Source: Scatosoma sp045588185 | Lineage (GTDB): Bacteria > Bacillota > Clostridia > Christensenellales > Borkfalkiaceae | NCBI GenBank assembly: GCA_045588185.1 | Contig: JAZNDR010000004.1 | Location: 1-33,229, forward strand | Length of the DNA: 33,229 bases | Reading direction: 5' to 3' | Part shown: piece by piece, positions 5,718 to 14,695 of the stretch | Numbering within the stretch: the first letter of the stretch is position 1 | Layout: every line of letters begins with the position of its first letter | Position numbers and translations under genes: made by a program | The notes under the pieces: model-generated | Database searches by the model: none | Told to the model about the DNA's origin: nothing | What the model saw: the letters and a program-made list of their open reading frames with translations, nothing else

Positions 5718-7070
5718 TTACTGTAACCTCTTTAATAATTCTTTCGCTTTGTCTATAACTTTTTCGGCAACCCCGACTTTAAAAATAGAAGATCTTGATT
5801 CGTATCCCCCCTCTTCATACGCCTCTTTCATAGGAAAATATCCCGCAAAATCGTTCGTACAGCAACAAGGAAAAACAAGGTCAAACCCTTCCGTTTCTTT
5901 TATGGCTCTACCTACGCCTGTAAATGGTTCACCCGGTAATCCTACAAATGCGATTTTCCCTATCTTTACTACACTAATTGGCAAAGTGAAAAAAGTCGGT
6001 CCGTGCTCTAATCTTAACATCCTTTCTGCTTCCGCTATAACCGTAGTCAACATCATTCCTTGATATGGTATTTCAGAATCTAATCCCGCATTATGCAATT
6101 CTAAATATTTTTTTGCAAGCGGCAAGTCCTCCGCAGTGGGCATTTGAGACGGAACTTCAACGTTTTCTTTTATAAAACATATATCGTCTGTCTTTACATA
6201 ACATACTTTATCATAAACTTGCATAACTGCACCCGCAACGACCCTGCCGATATGCCTTGCGTGTCCGTATCCCCGAGAACAACCGTCAAAATCATGAAAC
6301 ATATCATTGAAATCCCCGCCGACTGGATGCACGTTTACGTGATTCACATCTCCTTGGGCGCCGTTTAAACAAATACATTTCGTATTCTCTATCGATTTTT
6401 CAACAAAGCGACGCGCAAATCCAAGCCAATCCGCAGAAATTAAGTTACCGCCTACCGTGTCAGGATGATTTGCAAAATTCGCAAGAATAATACTGTCCGC
6501 ACCTTCTCTATCTATCCGAAGTACGTTTACGCGCTCGTCTACTTCTCCGATAGGCTCTTGAATATTGGGATTATTTACACCAGGGTTCGTCATTATCGAA
6601 CCGTCTTTCATACGAAAACGACGAATAAACGCCACTTTTTTTGCCTCACCAATCCCATATCCAATTTTTGCAGGTTTTAAATCTTGTATAGCTAAATAAG
6701 CAGCGTCTATACATTTTCTTTCTAAACTTACCCAATAATCCTGCAAAATTTTTTCGTTTTCACCATAGAGTATACTTGCCCCTGGTCCTGTATGCGTATG
6801 CGTTGCGTGAATAAATACGGCATCTGCACTGACACCTGTTTTTTCAGAAATCTTTTCTCGGAATAAATCCAGCTTTTCTTTAACCAACCCGCAATTATCT
6901 ACGCTCATAATAATCGCTGAGTCTTTATCTTTTTTTAATACTACCGCATTAACCTCTAATTCATCTAATACACCCTCAACTTTTCTTTCAATATAATACC
7001 CTCTAATCGGAGTACCGATTGACGGTGTGATATTGCATCTTGCAAAACCCGCATACAATTTACTTTCCAT
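5718..7070 (-). CDS. Neutral/alkaline ceramidase-like metallohydrolase
   Basis: The 450-residue protein resembles the N-terminal catalytic domain of neutral/alkaline non-lysosomal ceramidases. It shows the zinc-site signature HATHTHTGPG at residues 88-97, NHPDT at 201-205 and NGAQGDVN at 236-243. True ceramidases are secreted and about 650 residues or more, with a C-terminal Ig-like domain. This one has no signal peptide and no C-terminal domain, so it is probably cytoplasmic and may hydrolyse another amide, such as an N-acyl group on a sugar. I chose the ATG at 7070 (GGAG 6 nt upstream); upstream in-frame codons overlap the preceding MFS gene. It is last in the array. Similar genes occur in other bacterial carbohydrate loci (from memory), which argues against ceramide as substrate. 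Confidence 0.8.
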   Translation of the reverse strand: MESKLYAGFARCNITPSIGTPIRGYYIERKVEGVLDELEVNAVVLKKDKDSAIIMSVDNCGLVKEKLDLFREKISEKTGVSADAVFIHATHTHTGPGASILYGENEKILQDYWVSLERKCIDAAYLAIQDLKPAKIGYGIGEAKKVAFIRRFRMKDGSIMTNPGVNNPNIQEPIGEVDERVNVLRIDREGADSIILANFANHPDTVGGNLISADWLGFARRFVEKSIENTKCICLNGAQGDVNHVNVHPVGGDFNDMFHDFDGCSRGYGHARHIGRVVAGAVMQVYDKVCYVKTDDICFIKENVEVPSQMPTAEDLPLAKKYLELHNAGLDSEIPYQGMMLTTVIAEAERMLRLEHGPTFFTLPISVVKIGKIAFVGLPGEPFTGVGRAIKETEGFDLVFPCCCTNDFAGYFPMKEAYEEGGYESRSSIFKVGVAEKVIDKAKELLKRLQ

Positions 7071-7117
7071 AATTATCTCCAAATTTATAATAACCTTTTG
7101 ATTATAATGCGTTTCTT

Positions 7118-8368
7118 TTAAGCATTTAAGTTTTTGAACTGTTTTAAAAAAGCTTTCATAAAAAACAACAATAAAAGTACTCCTATGGCAAGCACAAATA
7201 TAACGCCATAAGCAATACTCCATCCCCATACGTCGATAATTTTACCGATAAGCATAGGCGCAACGCCACCTGAAATACAAATTACGGCATTCACAAGCGC
7301 ACTATATCCTGCAACATTGATTTGTTCTTTCATTTTAAAGGGAATTACACTTAAAACTATTGCTTTTACGCCTTGTGTAAGAACAACAAATATTAAACAC
7401 AAACCCAAAGCAAATAAAACGTGCACATTATAAAAGAATACCAGTAACAACGAAACAGGTAACGCAAATAATAAATATCGAATTGCAACAGTTATAAAAC
7501 TAAGATTTTTTTCACACGCACTAATGGTAAGCATCGGTCCAAAAGTAATTGCGATTGGTGCAATTATCGAAACGTATATAGAAATATTTTGACTAAGCCC
7601 GTGTACATCCACCAAAAGTGCCGTTATATAATTCATTACCCCATAGTACAGCGAAGATATAAAAATTGCGCATAAAATTACAAAAAGATAAAAACCTGCG
7701 ATGATTTTCTTGTTACGCAACAAAAAAGGGGGTTGTTTTTCTTGGCGCACTTCCAAATTTTTGAATTCGCCGTTGTCTTGTTTCACTTCTTCAAGACGCT
7801 TACATTTAAATGCCGTAACGGCGAAAATGACAAGCGAAAGTAAAAACACTCCACCAAATAAAAAATACGGAACCCGCCATAAATCCCAAGTGATAAAAAA
7901 TGCGCAAAACGCATAAGCAACTACCGTGCCGACGGCATACATAGCATTCATAACTTTATTGGCTTTGGTTAATAATTTCGAGGGTAGGTATTTCGTCAAA
8001 ATATGGTTACATCCACAATAAATACCCGCTTGAAATAACCCAGAAAGCCCAAAAAATAGACAAATACTCTCTATATTTTCTGATGTTCCTATCAATATCG
8101 TCGCAAATGCCGCCAAAGGAACGGTAAAAAGCACGTATTTTAAAATGTTTACTTTTTGTATCAAAATAAATAAAGCTATCTGTGCAAGCCCATATAAAAC
8201 AAAGTAATACGTATTTGCCACGCTCGCCTCTGCATATTGAAGCGACCACATATCGACTATATATTTTTGTTCCGCCATGAATATCGCCTTTGATGCCATA
8301 CTTGAACCATACAAGAAGGCACAAGCAAAAATCAACCAATTTCCGTATATGTTTTTATTTGCTTTCAT
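7118..8368 (-). CDS. Major facilitator superfamily transporter
   Basis: The 416-residue protein is complete, with about 12 hydrophobic segments and a charged central loop near residues 190-215 (KCKRLEEVKQ ... EVRQEKQ), the usual layout of a two-bundle MFS permease. It starts directly at ATG 8368 after a purine-rich AAGAGAAGAG leader. Its place between the GH109-like gene and the ceramidase-like gene suggests uptake or efflux of a monosaccharide, uronate or other breakdown product, next to the ABC importer for larger oligosaccharides. The substrate cannot be read from the sequence. The 96-nt spacer upstream shows no clear promoter. Confidence 0.85.
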   Translation of the reverse strand: MKANKNIYGNWLIFACAFLYGSSMASKAIFMAEQKYIVDMWSLQYAEASVANTYYFVLYGLAQIALFILIQKVNILKYVLFTVPLAAFATILIGTSENIESICLFFGLSGLFQAGIYCGCNHILTKYLPSKLLTKANKVMNAMYAVGTVVAYAFCAFFITWDLWRVPYFLFGGVFLLSLVIFAVTAFKCKRLEEVKQDNGEFKNLEVRQEKQPPFLLRNKKIIAGFYLFVILCAIFISSLYYGVMNYITALLVDVHGLSQNISIYVSIIAPIAITFGPMLTISACEKNLSFITVAIRYLLFALPVSLLLVFFYNVHVLFALGLCLIFVVLTQGVKAIVLSVIPFKMKEQINVAGYSALVNAVICISGGVAPMLIGKIIDVWGWSIAYGVIFVLAIGVLLLLFFMKAFLKQFKNLNA

Positions 8369-8464
8369 TTTTTTTCTCTTCTCTTATATTTTAATACAAG
8401 CCCTTAATTTTCAATATGGCGAAAGAGGATATAATCACATAAATTATTCTACCGCAGAAACAAA

Positions 8465-9667
8465 TCAATCGAAGGTGTTTTCTCTTAAAATCCACTTGCC
8501 ATCCGTAAAATCCGGGAACGCCACGGTTTGACCGGTTGCAAGGGATTGTTCGGATAACACTGAAATACACGCCCACGTCGCATAATCATAGACGTCTATG
8601 GGCATAGGCTTATTCTCTCTCAGGGCTTCAAAAAAGCCCTCAAAAACCAAAGCGTCCATGCCTCCATGTCCTTCCTTACCCGGCGTATAACCTATCCAAC
8701 GTTTATGTTCATATTGTTCGTAGTATTTTCCTATATTGTTAAAATGCTCCGTCCACTCCCAATTTTCTTTGGTAAATTCCGAATCCAAATATACCGATTG
8801 GTTTTCCTCACAGATTAACCCCTTTGTCCCTTCCACTAAAAACCCGCGAGAATAATAACGTGGCAAACTTGTAGCCAACGTAATCGTTACCGTTTCTCCA
8901 TTTTGGCACTCGATTACCGTAGTAACAACGTCCGATTGGTTAAATTGTACTCCTTTCAAGTGTTCAATATTCTTTTCTTCTACATACTCGCGCAAACCGA
9001 CTGACTTGCTCCCAAAAGAATGAAGAGCGAGAAATCGATTTCCGCAATTAATATCCAAAAGCTTGGCAATCGGTCCTATTTCATGCGTGGGATAATTTTC
9101 ACAATTTCTATGAATGTATTGTTGCAAACGATAATGCCGATTTTCCTTTCCGCTAGTTACCTCCTCTCGCAAATCATGACGATAGGCACCTTCACAATGC
9201 ACAATTTCACCAAGCAATCCTTGACGTTTCATTTGCAAGGCTAAAAGTTCCATTCTCCCATAACAACAATTCTCCAACATCATAATAGGCGTTTGTGTTC
9301 TTTCGTAACACCGTACAAGATCCCAAAGTTGTTGCAAACTGTATGCTCCGCCTACCTCACACGCTACCGCTACACCTTTTTCCATTGCGTAAATACTTAC
9401 CTTGATATGCGCCTCCCAAGAGGTAGCAACAACAACGGCATCCAATTGATTTTCATCGATACACGCTTTATAATCCGTGTACAATTTTGGATAAGCAAAA
9501 CCATCCTCTTGCATTTCTTTAGCCACGTATTCGCAACGGTCTATATATTCGTCGCAAACGGCTATAAAATCTACGTCATCTCTAAATTTTAACGCCACAC
9601 GATATAAGCCTTCGCCTCTACCTCCTACGCCTATTAGTGCAATTTTAAATTTCTTTTTATTTTCCAT
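8465..9667 (-). CDS. Gfo/Idh/MocA family protein, GH109-like
   Basis: The 400-residue protein has an N-terminal Rossmann fold (ALIGVGGRGEG at about residues 10-20) and a Gfo/Idh/MocA C-terminal domain. The central block HRNCENYPTHEIGPIAK near residues 185-201, and GHGGMDALVFEGF with DVYDYATW toward the C-terminus, resemble GH109 alpha-N-acetylgalactosaminidases. Those cleave glycosides with tightly bound NAD through transient oxidation of the sugar. Classical GH109 enzymes are exported and somewhat longer; this one has no signal peptide and probably works in the cytoplasm. AGGAG lies 8 nt before the ATG at 9667. It could instead be a simple dehydrogenase acting on an imported sugar. The 129-nt upstream spacer has only a weak TATACT-type box. 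Confidence 0.8.
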   Translation of the reverse strand: MENKKKFKIALIGVGGRGEGLYRVALKFRDDVDFIAVCDEYIDRCEYVAKEMQEDGFAYPKLYTDYKACIDENQLDAVVVATSWEAHIKVSIYAMEKGVAVACEVGGAYSLQQLWDLVRCYERTQTPIMMLENCCYGRMELLALQMKRQGLLGEIVHCEGAYRHDLREEVTSGKENRHYRLQQYIHRNCENYPTHEIGPIAKLLDINCGNRFLALHSFGSKSVGLREYVEEKNIEHLKGVQFNQSDVVTTVIECQNGETVTITLATSLPRYYSRGFLVEGTKGLICEENQSVYLDSEFTKENWEWTEHFNNIGKYYEQYEHKRWIGYTPGKEGHGGMDALVFEGFFEALRENKPMPIDVYDYATWACISVLSEQSLATGQTVAFPDFTDGKWILRENTFD

Positions 9668-9796
9668 ACTTCAAACTCCTATTGTTAGTATAATAATCTA
9701 TTTTTTTGATTAAGGGAAATCCACCTCGCCGAAATCCTGTTGTCAACAAGCAGATAAAGTCTATCCTCAACTTCTCTGTTTTCTCTTGTTCCCTGC

Positions 9797-11797
9797 TTAT
9801 TCTTTTCGTTTTTTCCCGATTAGCACATAGCTTTCTTGCCCTTTTAAGGTGTGATTTACCGTATAACTGCCATTTTCGCAAACATTCGCAACGGTACGCA
9901 CCATATCGTTATCAGGCGTAAAAATTTTCAATTCGTCAAACGCATAGGGCGATTGAATATGTAACTGCGGATAATCGTCTTCCGCAAAATTCACGCAAAC
10001 CATATATACGTTGTCGTCTTTATCGAATGCGTAAATACAAACGTTTTCTTCCTGAATAAAATACAGCGATTTCGCGTTGACGGTATTATTTCTTAACGCT
10101 TCTTTTACCGCGTAAGCCCGCAAAGGGCAAATTAGCGAAATAGGTATATATCGGTAGAAATTGATATTTTTATAAGGAAATACAAGCGTATTACCGACCG
10201 ATACAATTGCGTCTCCTACCTTTTCCTCGTTATAATTGAGCATATTCGTATGTACCGTTTTTTCTGCCGTTGCATTGTAACGAATATGGTAATAATCCCC
10301 GCAAAAGTACTGTGCCGTCGCCCGCAAACAATCTACTCCCATAATCTCCGCGCCCGTTGCGTCCTGCTCCATAGAATGCTTACCTTGTCCCTCTTCGAAG
10401 ATTTCGTAATCCTCTGCACCGATTAGATATAACAACCCCATATCCTTCAATGCTTCTATGTTATCGCCCGTAATAATCACAAAATTGTTTTTAAATAGCA
10501 TAATAATTTGCTCGCGCGTAAAATTGCGTAGCACTTGTCCTGAAACGGCGACGACTTCACCTTTGACGTTAATATTAAACGAATATGTACACGCAATACC
10601 GATTTGTTCAAGATATGCAAACAACCAACCGTCGGAAATATTAAAACCGAAATCTTTCGGGTTTTTCACGGTATAAGCCGAGTTCTCATTGATAAGCACC
10701 TTTACCCCTACCATATTTTCAGGGGAAATGCCTATCTCATTTAACCTTCCCAAATATCCTTTAACACTCTTTAATACCTTTGCGTACGCACCGCCGTTTA
10801 CAATCCCGTTGCCGTTGAATTCGAAAATACTCAACGTGTCACCTTTCAGACAAAGCGGTGCGCTCGTCAAAAGCTGGTATTTGAAATATTTCGCGCTCTT
10901 GGTATACATCGAATGTGGGAAATTTTCCATTTCAGAAACGCAATTCGCGTAATCACCCGTTATCTTACGAGTAAACATACTCGCCTCATTGAAATCCCAA
11001 GCATATTCCTGCATGCCACGCTGGCGGTAAGAGTTTAAACAAATACGGTTATAAGGCTTTTCTCGCCCGTCAGATAAAATACCAAAAATATCGCGGTATT
11101 GTCTGCCCTCGTTCAAGCCTGCGCCACCCGTCATCAGCCCAAATTTCTTTTGCCCTTTTATATTTTTCATCGCATACAAGAGAATGTCTTTCAACGTAAA
11201 ACGCTGTACGTCTAAATACGCTTTTCGTATTTTTTCGTCGGTAAATATTTTTTTTACAAATGTTTCCCGATCGTAAGAAGTTTCTGCCGTCGCATTAAAC
11301 AACTTCATATGCTCGTCGCAAAAACACCCGTACTCTACGGGCCTGTGATTAGAAAAACGAAAATCATCTTCAAACCATAAAATTTCAGGCTGTAACGTTT
11401 CTACGTAAAACGAATAAAGATGTGCAAAATACTTTCGCCAATTTTCACAAAGCGGACAAACCACCCGTTCGGCTTTCGTGCCGTCTGCGCCCACCATTAC
11501 ACGGAAATTTTGTCCTGCTTTTAGTTTTCTTCCGCCGTCGTAGTGGGAAAACGTACACCAAGGATTTAAAGAAATAGTAATACCGCGTTCTTTTAAAATT
11601 TCTTTGGCGCGCAAAATAACGTCGGTGTATTTTTTTGCTTCTTCTAACGTGATATGTCCCGTGTTTACCTCTTCCGCGGACACGAAAAACATCACGTCGT
11701 CTATCAGAGCCTCTTGGCAAAAATCAAGCAACGCGCTCATGCGCTTTTCAAAGTCCGCAGACGGTATTAAACTAAATCGTAAACTGTAATGTCGCAT
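9797..11797 (-). CDS. Putative TIM-barrel glycoside hydrolase-like protein of unknown family
   Basis: The 666-residue cytoplasmic protein has no signal peptide. Its N-terminal ~350 residues look like an alpha/beta barrel: RFSLIPS at the first strand, ITISLNPW near 73-80, and ILWFEDDFRF at 139-148 at a strand end, where glycosidases of clan A often carry acidic catalytic residues. Two cysteine pairs (CPLC at 114-117 and CFC at 158-160) surround that motif. A middle Rossmann-like part (about 360-470) and a C-terminal beta domain follow, a layout reminiscent of GH42-like proteins and other putative glycosidase families, but I cannot assign a family. AGGGA 8 nt before the ATG supports the start. 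Its neighbours make a role in intracellular glycoside breakdown likely. Confidence 0.6.
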   Translation of the reverse strand: MRHYSLRFSLIPSADFEKRMSALLDFCQEALIDDVMFFVSAEEVNTGHITLEEAKKYTDVILRAKEILKERGITISLNPWCTFSHYDGGRKLKAGQNFRVMVGADGTKAERVVCPLCENWRKYFAHLYSFYVETLQPEILWFEDDFRFSNHRPVEYGCFCDEHMKLFNATAETSYDRETFVKKIFTDEKIRKAYLDVQRFTLKDILLYAMKNIKGQKKFGLMTGGAGLNEGRQYRDIFGILSDGREKPYNRICLNSYRQRGMQEYAWDFNEASMFTRKITGDYANCVSEMENFPHSMYTKSAKYFKYQLLTSAPLCLKGDTLSIFEFNGNGIVNGGAYAKVLKSVKGYLGRLNEIGISPENMVGVKVLINENSAYTVKNPKDFGFNISDGWLFAYLEQIGIACTYSFNINVKGEVVAVSGQVLRNFTREQIIMLFKNNFVIITGDNIEALKDMGLLYLIGAEDYEIFEEGQGKHSMEQDATGAEIMGVDCLRATAQYFCGDYYHIRYNATAEKTVHTNMLNYNEEKVGDAIVSVGNTLVFPYKNINFYRYIPISLICPLRAYAVKEALRNNTVNAKSLYFIQEENVCIYAFDKDDNVYMVCVNFAEDDYPQLHIQSPYAFDELKIFTPDNDMVRTVANVCENGSYTVNHTLKGQESYVLIGKKRKE

Positions 11798-11894
11798 AAT
11801 AAAGATCCCTAATTTAAATTGTCAAAAAATATATCGCCAATATAAAAATATGTCAGCATCCTCTCTTTTCACATCCGTAGCCCTTTCCTGCTTT

Positions 11895-12740
11895 TTATGC
11901 GTTTAAAACCGAACGTAAATACGCAATCGTTTTTTTAACGTCTTCCGCCCTGTCTTTGCCTGTAATTTCGCGTTCGATATATAAGTCCCCCTTATAACCG
12001 TTATTTAAAAGCTTCGGTAAAAATACGGGGAAATTCACTGCGCCTTCTCCAACCTGCCGTTCTTTCCCCAATTCGTGAAAATCCTCGCTTGGATAAACGC
12101 CGTCTTTCACGTGTACGCCACGAACCTTATCCCCATATAAATCCAGAGCGTCAATCGGATTTGCTTTTCCGTATAAAATAAGATTTGCAGGGTCTAAATT
12201 TACCCCTAAATTATTTGCCCCCACGTCGGAAAATAAGCGCATAAGCGCTGTCGGCGTTTCCTGTCCTGTTTCAAAATTAAAGTAAATATCCCTTTCTCCG
12301 CAATAGTCGGCAATTTCTTTTACGGCACTTACCACGCCCCCGTATAAGGGGTCGCACGGCTGTTCGGGAACAAATCCCACATGCGTCGCCATATCGTGCA
12401 CTCCTAATTTTAAAGCAAATTCGGCTCCTTTCTTTAATTCGCTTAACCGCATCGCACGATATTTTTCCGGAACAAGTCCAAGCGTCGTAGGCCCCTCGGT
12501 GAAATTCCAAATATTCGGTCCGCTCCAACCGCACCAAAACGAAGTTATCCGAAGTTTGCCGTCTAACATTTTTAATAGTTTTTCCGCGTTTTCTTCCGTC
12601 ATTAAATGCAAGCTGATATCATTCGCCAACACTTGCACGGTTTCCAAACCCGCGTCCACCATTTGGTCTAATAAATCTTTTTCCTCGTCATTGAAAAAAT
12701 GACTTAAATTTTGAATAATTCCTATCGAATTTTTATACAT
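11895..12740 (-). CDS. Sugar phosphate isomerase/epimerase family protein (xylose isomerase-like TIM barrel)
   Basis: The 281-residue protein matches the AP-endonuclease-2/xylose isomerase-like TIM barrel family in length and metal-site pattern. The likely divalent-metal ligands are E157 (FNFETG), D183 (NLDPAN), H210 (GVHVKD) and E256 (YIEREI). Members isomerise or epimerise sugars, and some act with Gfo/Idh/MocA partners on 3-keto-glycosides. It lies 12 nt downstream of a Gfo/Idh/MocA dehydrogenase gene, which supports such a pairing. The AAGGA ribosome binding site is 8 nt before the ATG at 12740. The substrate is not known. Confidence 0.9.
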   Translation of the reverse strand: MYKNSIGIIQNLSHFFNDEEKDLLDQMVDAGLETVQVLANDISLHLMTEENAEKLLKMLDGKLRITSFWCGWSGPNIWNFTEGPTTLGLVPEKYRAMRLSELKKGAEFALKLGVHDMATHVGFVPEQPCDPLYGGVVSAVKEIADYCGERDIYFNFETGQETPTALMRLFSDVGANNLGVNLDPANLILYGKANPIDALDLYGDKVRGVHVKDGVYPSEDFHELGKERQVGEGAVNFPVFLPKLLNNGYKGDLYIEREITGKDRAEDVKKTIAYLRSVLNA

Positions 12741-12752
12741 GTTTCTCGTCCT

Positions 12753-13745
12753 TTATAAGCTATTCTCTTCTAATCTGTCCAAAATGAAGGACAAGGATTG
12801 CGTTGCTTCCGACAACGTCGCTTTTTGAATTTCCGCTTGACTGCTTATACAATCCACAAAATATTTTAACTCGTTATAATACCCGCCAAGCTCCGAAATA
12901 TTCCCTTCGGAAAAAGAGCCCGAAGTTATTTCCTGTTTAGATATATTTACTTCTTGGCTTCCCTCGTCGTCAAAAACGGTAACGCGACCTTGCTTAAACT
13001 CTACCACCGCTTTTTCAAACACTACTCTGTAATACATTTCAAACGGATAGCTTGCAGGTAAAAACCACGTACCCTCAACGCTTACCGCAAAACCGTCGTA
13101 TTGACAAATGGTTGTAATATAAGAATTCGGCTCGCCTATTTGGTTTTTTATGCAACAGCTCTTTTGGGGCTTTCCGAATAAATAGAGCATATAATCAATA
13201 TCGTGTATATGCAAATCGACCACCGCGCCTCCGCACAGCTTATTGTCCTGCCGCCAATTGTTTGCACTCCAAGTAGGCGAAGGACTTACCCTTCTAAACG
13301 TCGCGTTTACCACTTCGCCGTATTTCTTTTCTTCCACGACCGTTTTCAAATACGCATACTCGTCCCAAAAACGGATAACGTGCCCGATTTGCACTTTTAC
13401 GCCCGTTTCCTTTTGTTTCGCAAGCAAAAGCTTACAGTCCTCTAACGTCAACGCAACGGGCTTTTCTATAAAAATATACGGCACTTTTCCCATTGCCTGC
13501 AAAGCAAATTTTGTATGCAGAAAAGTTGGTAAACAGATATCCAAAGCGTCCAATTCCGTTTTTTCAATCAACTCCGAGGCGTCTTGGAATACTTTTGCCC
13601 CCCACGGCTTTGCTACGCTTGTTGCAACTTCCTCATTCAAATCCGCCACCGCTACGACCTGCACGTTCTCCATGAGTTGATAACAGTCGGCGTGCATCTT
13701 TCCCATATAATTACACCCAAGTATTGCAACCTTTATTTTTTCCAT
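12753..13745 (-). CDS. Gfo/Idh/MocA family NAD(P)-dependent sugar dehydrogenase
   Basis: The 330-residue protein has the N-terminal NAD-binding motif VAILGCNYMGKMHA (a GxGxxG variant with Cys and Tyr), the family lysine in EKPVAL near residue 90, and DLHIHDIDYMLYLFG around 170-185, which supplies the typical catalytic Asp/His pair. Family members oxidise hydroxyls of inositols, sugars or glycosides. The ATG at 13745 has AAAGGAG 8 nt upstream; an in-frame TTG at 13769 would overlap that site and is rejected. It sits between two xylose isomerase-like genes with 12-13 nt gaps, a tight three-gene block. The block resembles oxidoreductase/isomerase sets used for 3-keto-glycoside cleavage (inference). 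Confidence 0.9.
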   Translation of the reverse strand: MEKIKVAILGCNYMGKMHADCYQLMENVQVVAVADLNEEVATSVAKPWGAKVFQDASELIEKTELDALDICLPTFLHTKFALQAMGKVPYIFIEKPVALTLEDCKLLLAKQKETGVKVQIGHVIRFWDEYAYLKTVVEEKKYGEVVNATFRRVSPSPTWSANNWRQDNKLCGGAVVDLHIHDIDYMLYLFGKPQKSCCIKNQIGEPNSYITTICQYDGFAVSVEGTWFLPASYPFEMYYRVVFEKAVVEFKQGRVTVFDDEGSQEVNISKQEITSGSFSEGNISELGGYYNELKYFVDCISSQAEIQKATLSEATQSLSFILDRLEENSL

Positions 13746-13758
13746 CCGTCTTTCTCCT

Positions 13759-14589
13759 TTATAACCCAAGCATAAATGTTGCTGATTGCCTTAAAATATA
13801 CTCAAAATTATCCGCGCCTAAATATTCAACGACAAAATATCCGTCGTAGCCTGTCCGTAAAAATTTCTTTACCAGCTTTTCCACGTCCCCCTCGCCGCCG
13901 CCTACGGGCACGGAAATTGCCTGATAAGAAAACTCCGCCGAGTCTACGGGTGGCGTACGCAAAAAATCCTTTAAATGCACGTGAATGCTTCTCTTTTTGA
14001 ATTTACGATACGCCTTAAATACGTCTTGTCCGTTTAAATAAAAATTCCCCGTATCAAACGTGAATCGCAACGCCTTTACACGCTTGAACAGCCATTCTAT
14101 TTGACATATATACGCCGTCAAGGATTGCGAGCTACCAAAATCCTCGATTGTAAGCACAACGCCCTGTTCTTTACCGTATTCGCAAAGCTTTTTCAGCTTT
14201 TCCGCCAAAGCGTTCGCCTTGACGTTTCCTTTTAAAAACGAATACATTGTAGCTTTCGTCTTTTTGTCCTGTTCCGTCAATTCCTCTTTGGAATAACAGC
14301 CGGGCAAAATCATTGCCTTATCCGCACCGCATTTTTTTGCCGTATCAATTAAGGAATAACCGCTTGTTAGGTCGCCGTTTAAAATATCACATTCGCCGTA
14401 TACGCTCGTTACCGCAAAATTATGTTTTTTAAAAAGCTCTAAGGCGTTCGGGACGACGGCAAGCTCCGCCATATCCAACTCCACGCCCGTATATCCCATT
14501 TTCTTAACTTCGATTAAGCTTTCTTCAACGGTAATCTCTTTTTCTTTTGCCAGTCTAATTACATACAGAAAAAATACTGATAATTTCAT
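13759..14589 (-). CDS. Sugar phosphate isomerase/epimerase family protein (second copy)
   Basis: The 276-residue TIM-barrel protein has the same metal-site pattern as its neighbour: E149 (TIEDFG), D179 (FDTGN), H205 (HVHLKD) and E255 (VVEYLG). Overall similarity to the 281-residue copy is low, so they probably act on different intermediates rather than being a recent duplication. The start at ATG 14589 (MKLSVFFL) has only a weak GGAATG upstream; TTG 14604 would add five residues. A 106-nt spacer separates it from the DUF4838 gene and the dehydrogenase gene follows after 13 nt. Confidence 0.88.
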   Translation of the reverse strand: MKLSVFFLYVIRLAKEKEITVEESLIEVKKMGYTGVELDMAELAVVPNALELFKKHNFAVTSVYGECDILNGDLTSGYSLIDTAKKCGADKAMILPGCYSKEELTEQDKKTKATMYSFLKGNVKANALAEKLKKLCEYGKEQGVVLTIEDFGSSQSLTAYICQIEWLFKRVKALRFTFDTGNFYLNGQDVFKAYRKFKKRSIHVHLKDFLRTPPVDSAEFSYQAISVPVGGGEGDVEKLVKKFLRTGYDGYFVVEYLGADNFEYILRQSATFMLGL

Positions 14590-14695
14590 CTTTTTACATT
14601 CCAAAACGTCTTTAAGGATTACGAAAAATCTATCACGCTTTTCGTTTTTTTTACAATCGACATATTGATAGGCAATATCGAAATATGCTTCTCAA

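Noticed and set aside
11895..14589. Recent tandem duplication of the isomerase genes
   Set aside because: Apart from the metal-site motifs the two proteins share little sequence, so they are distant paralogs.
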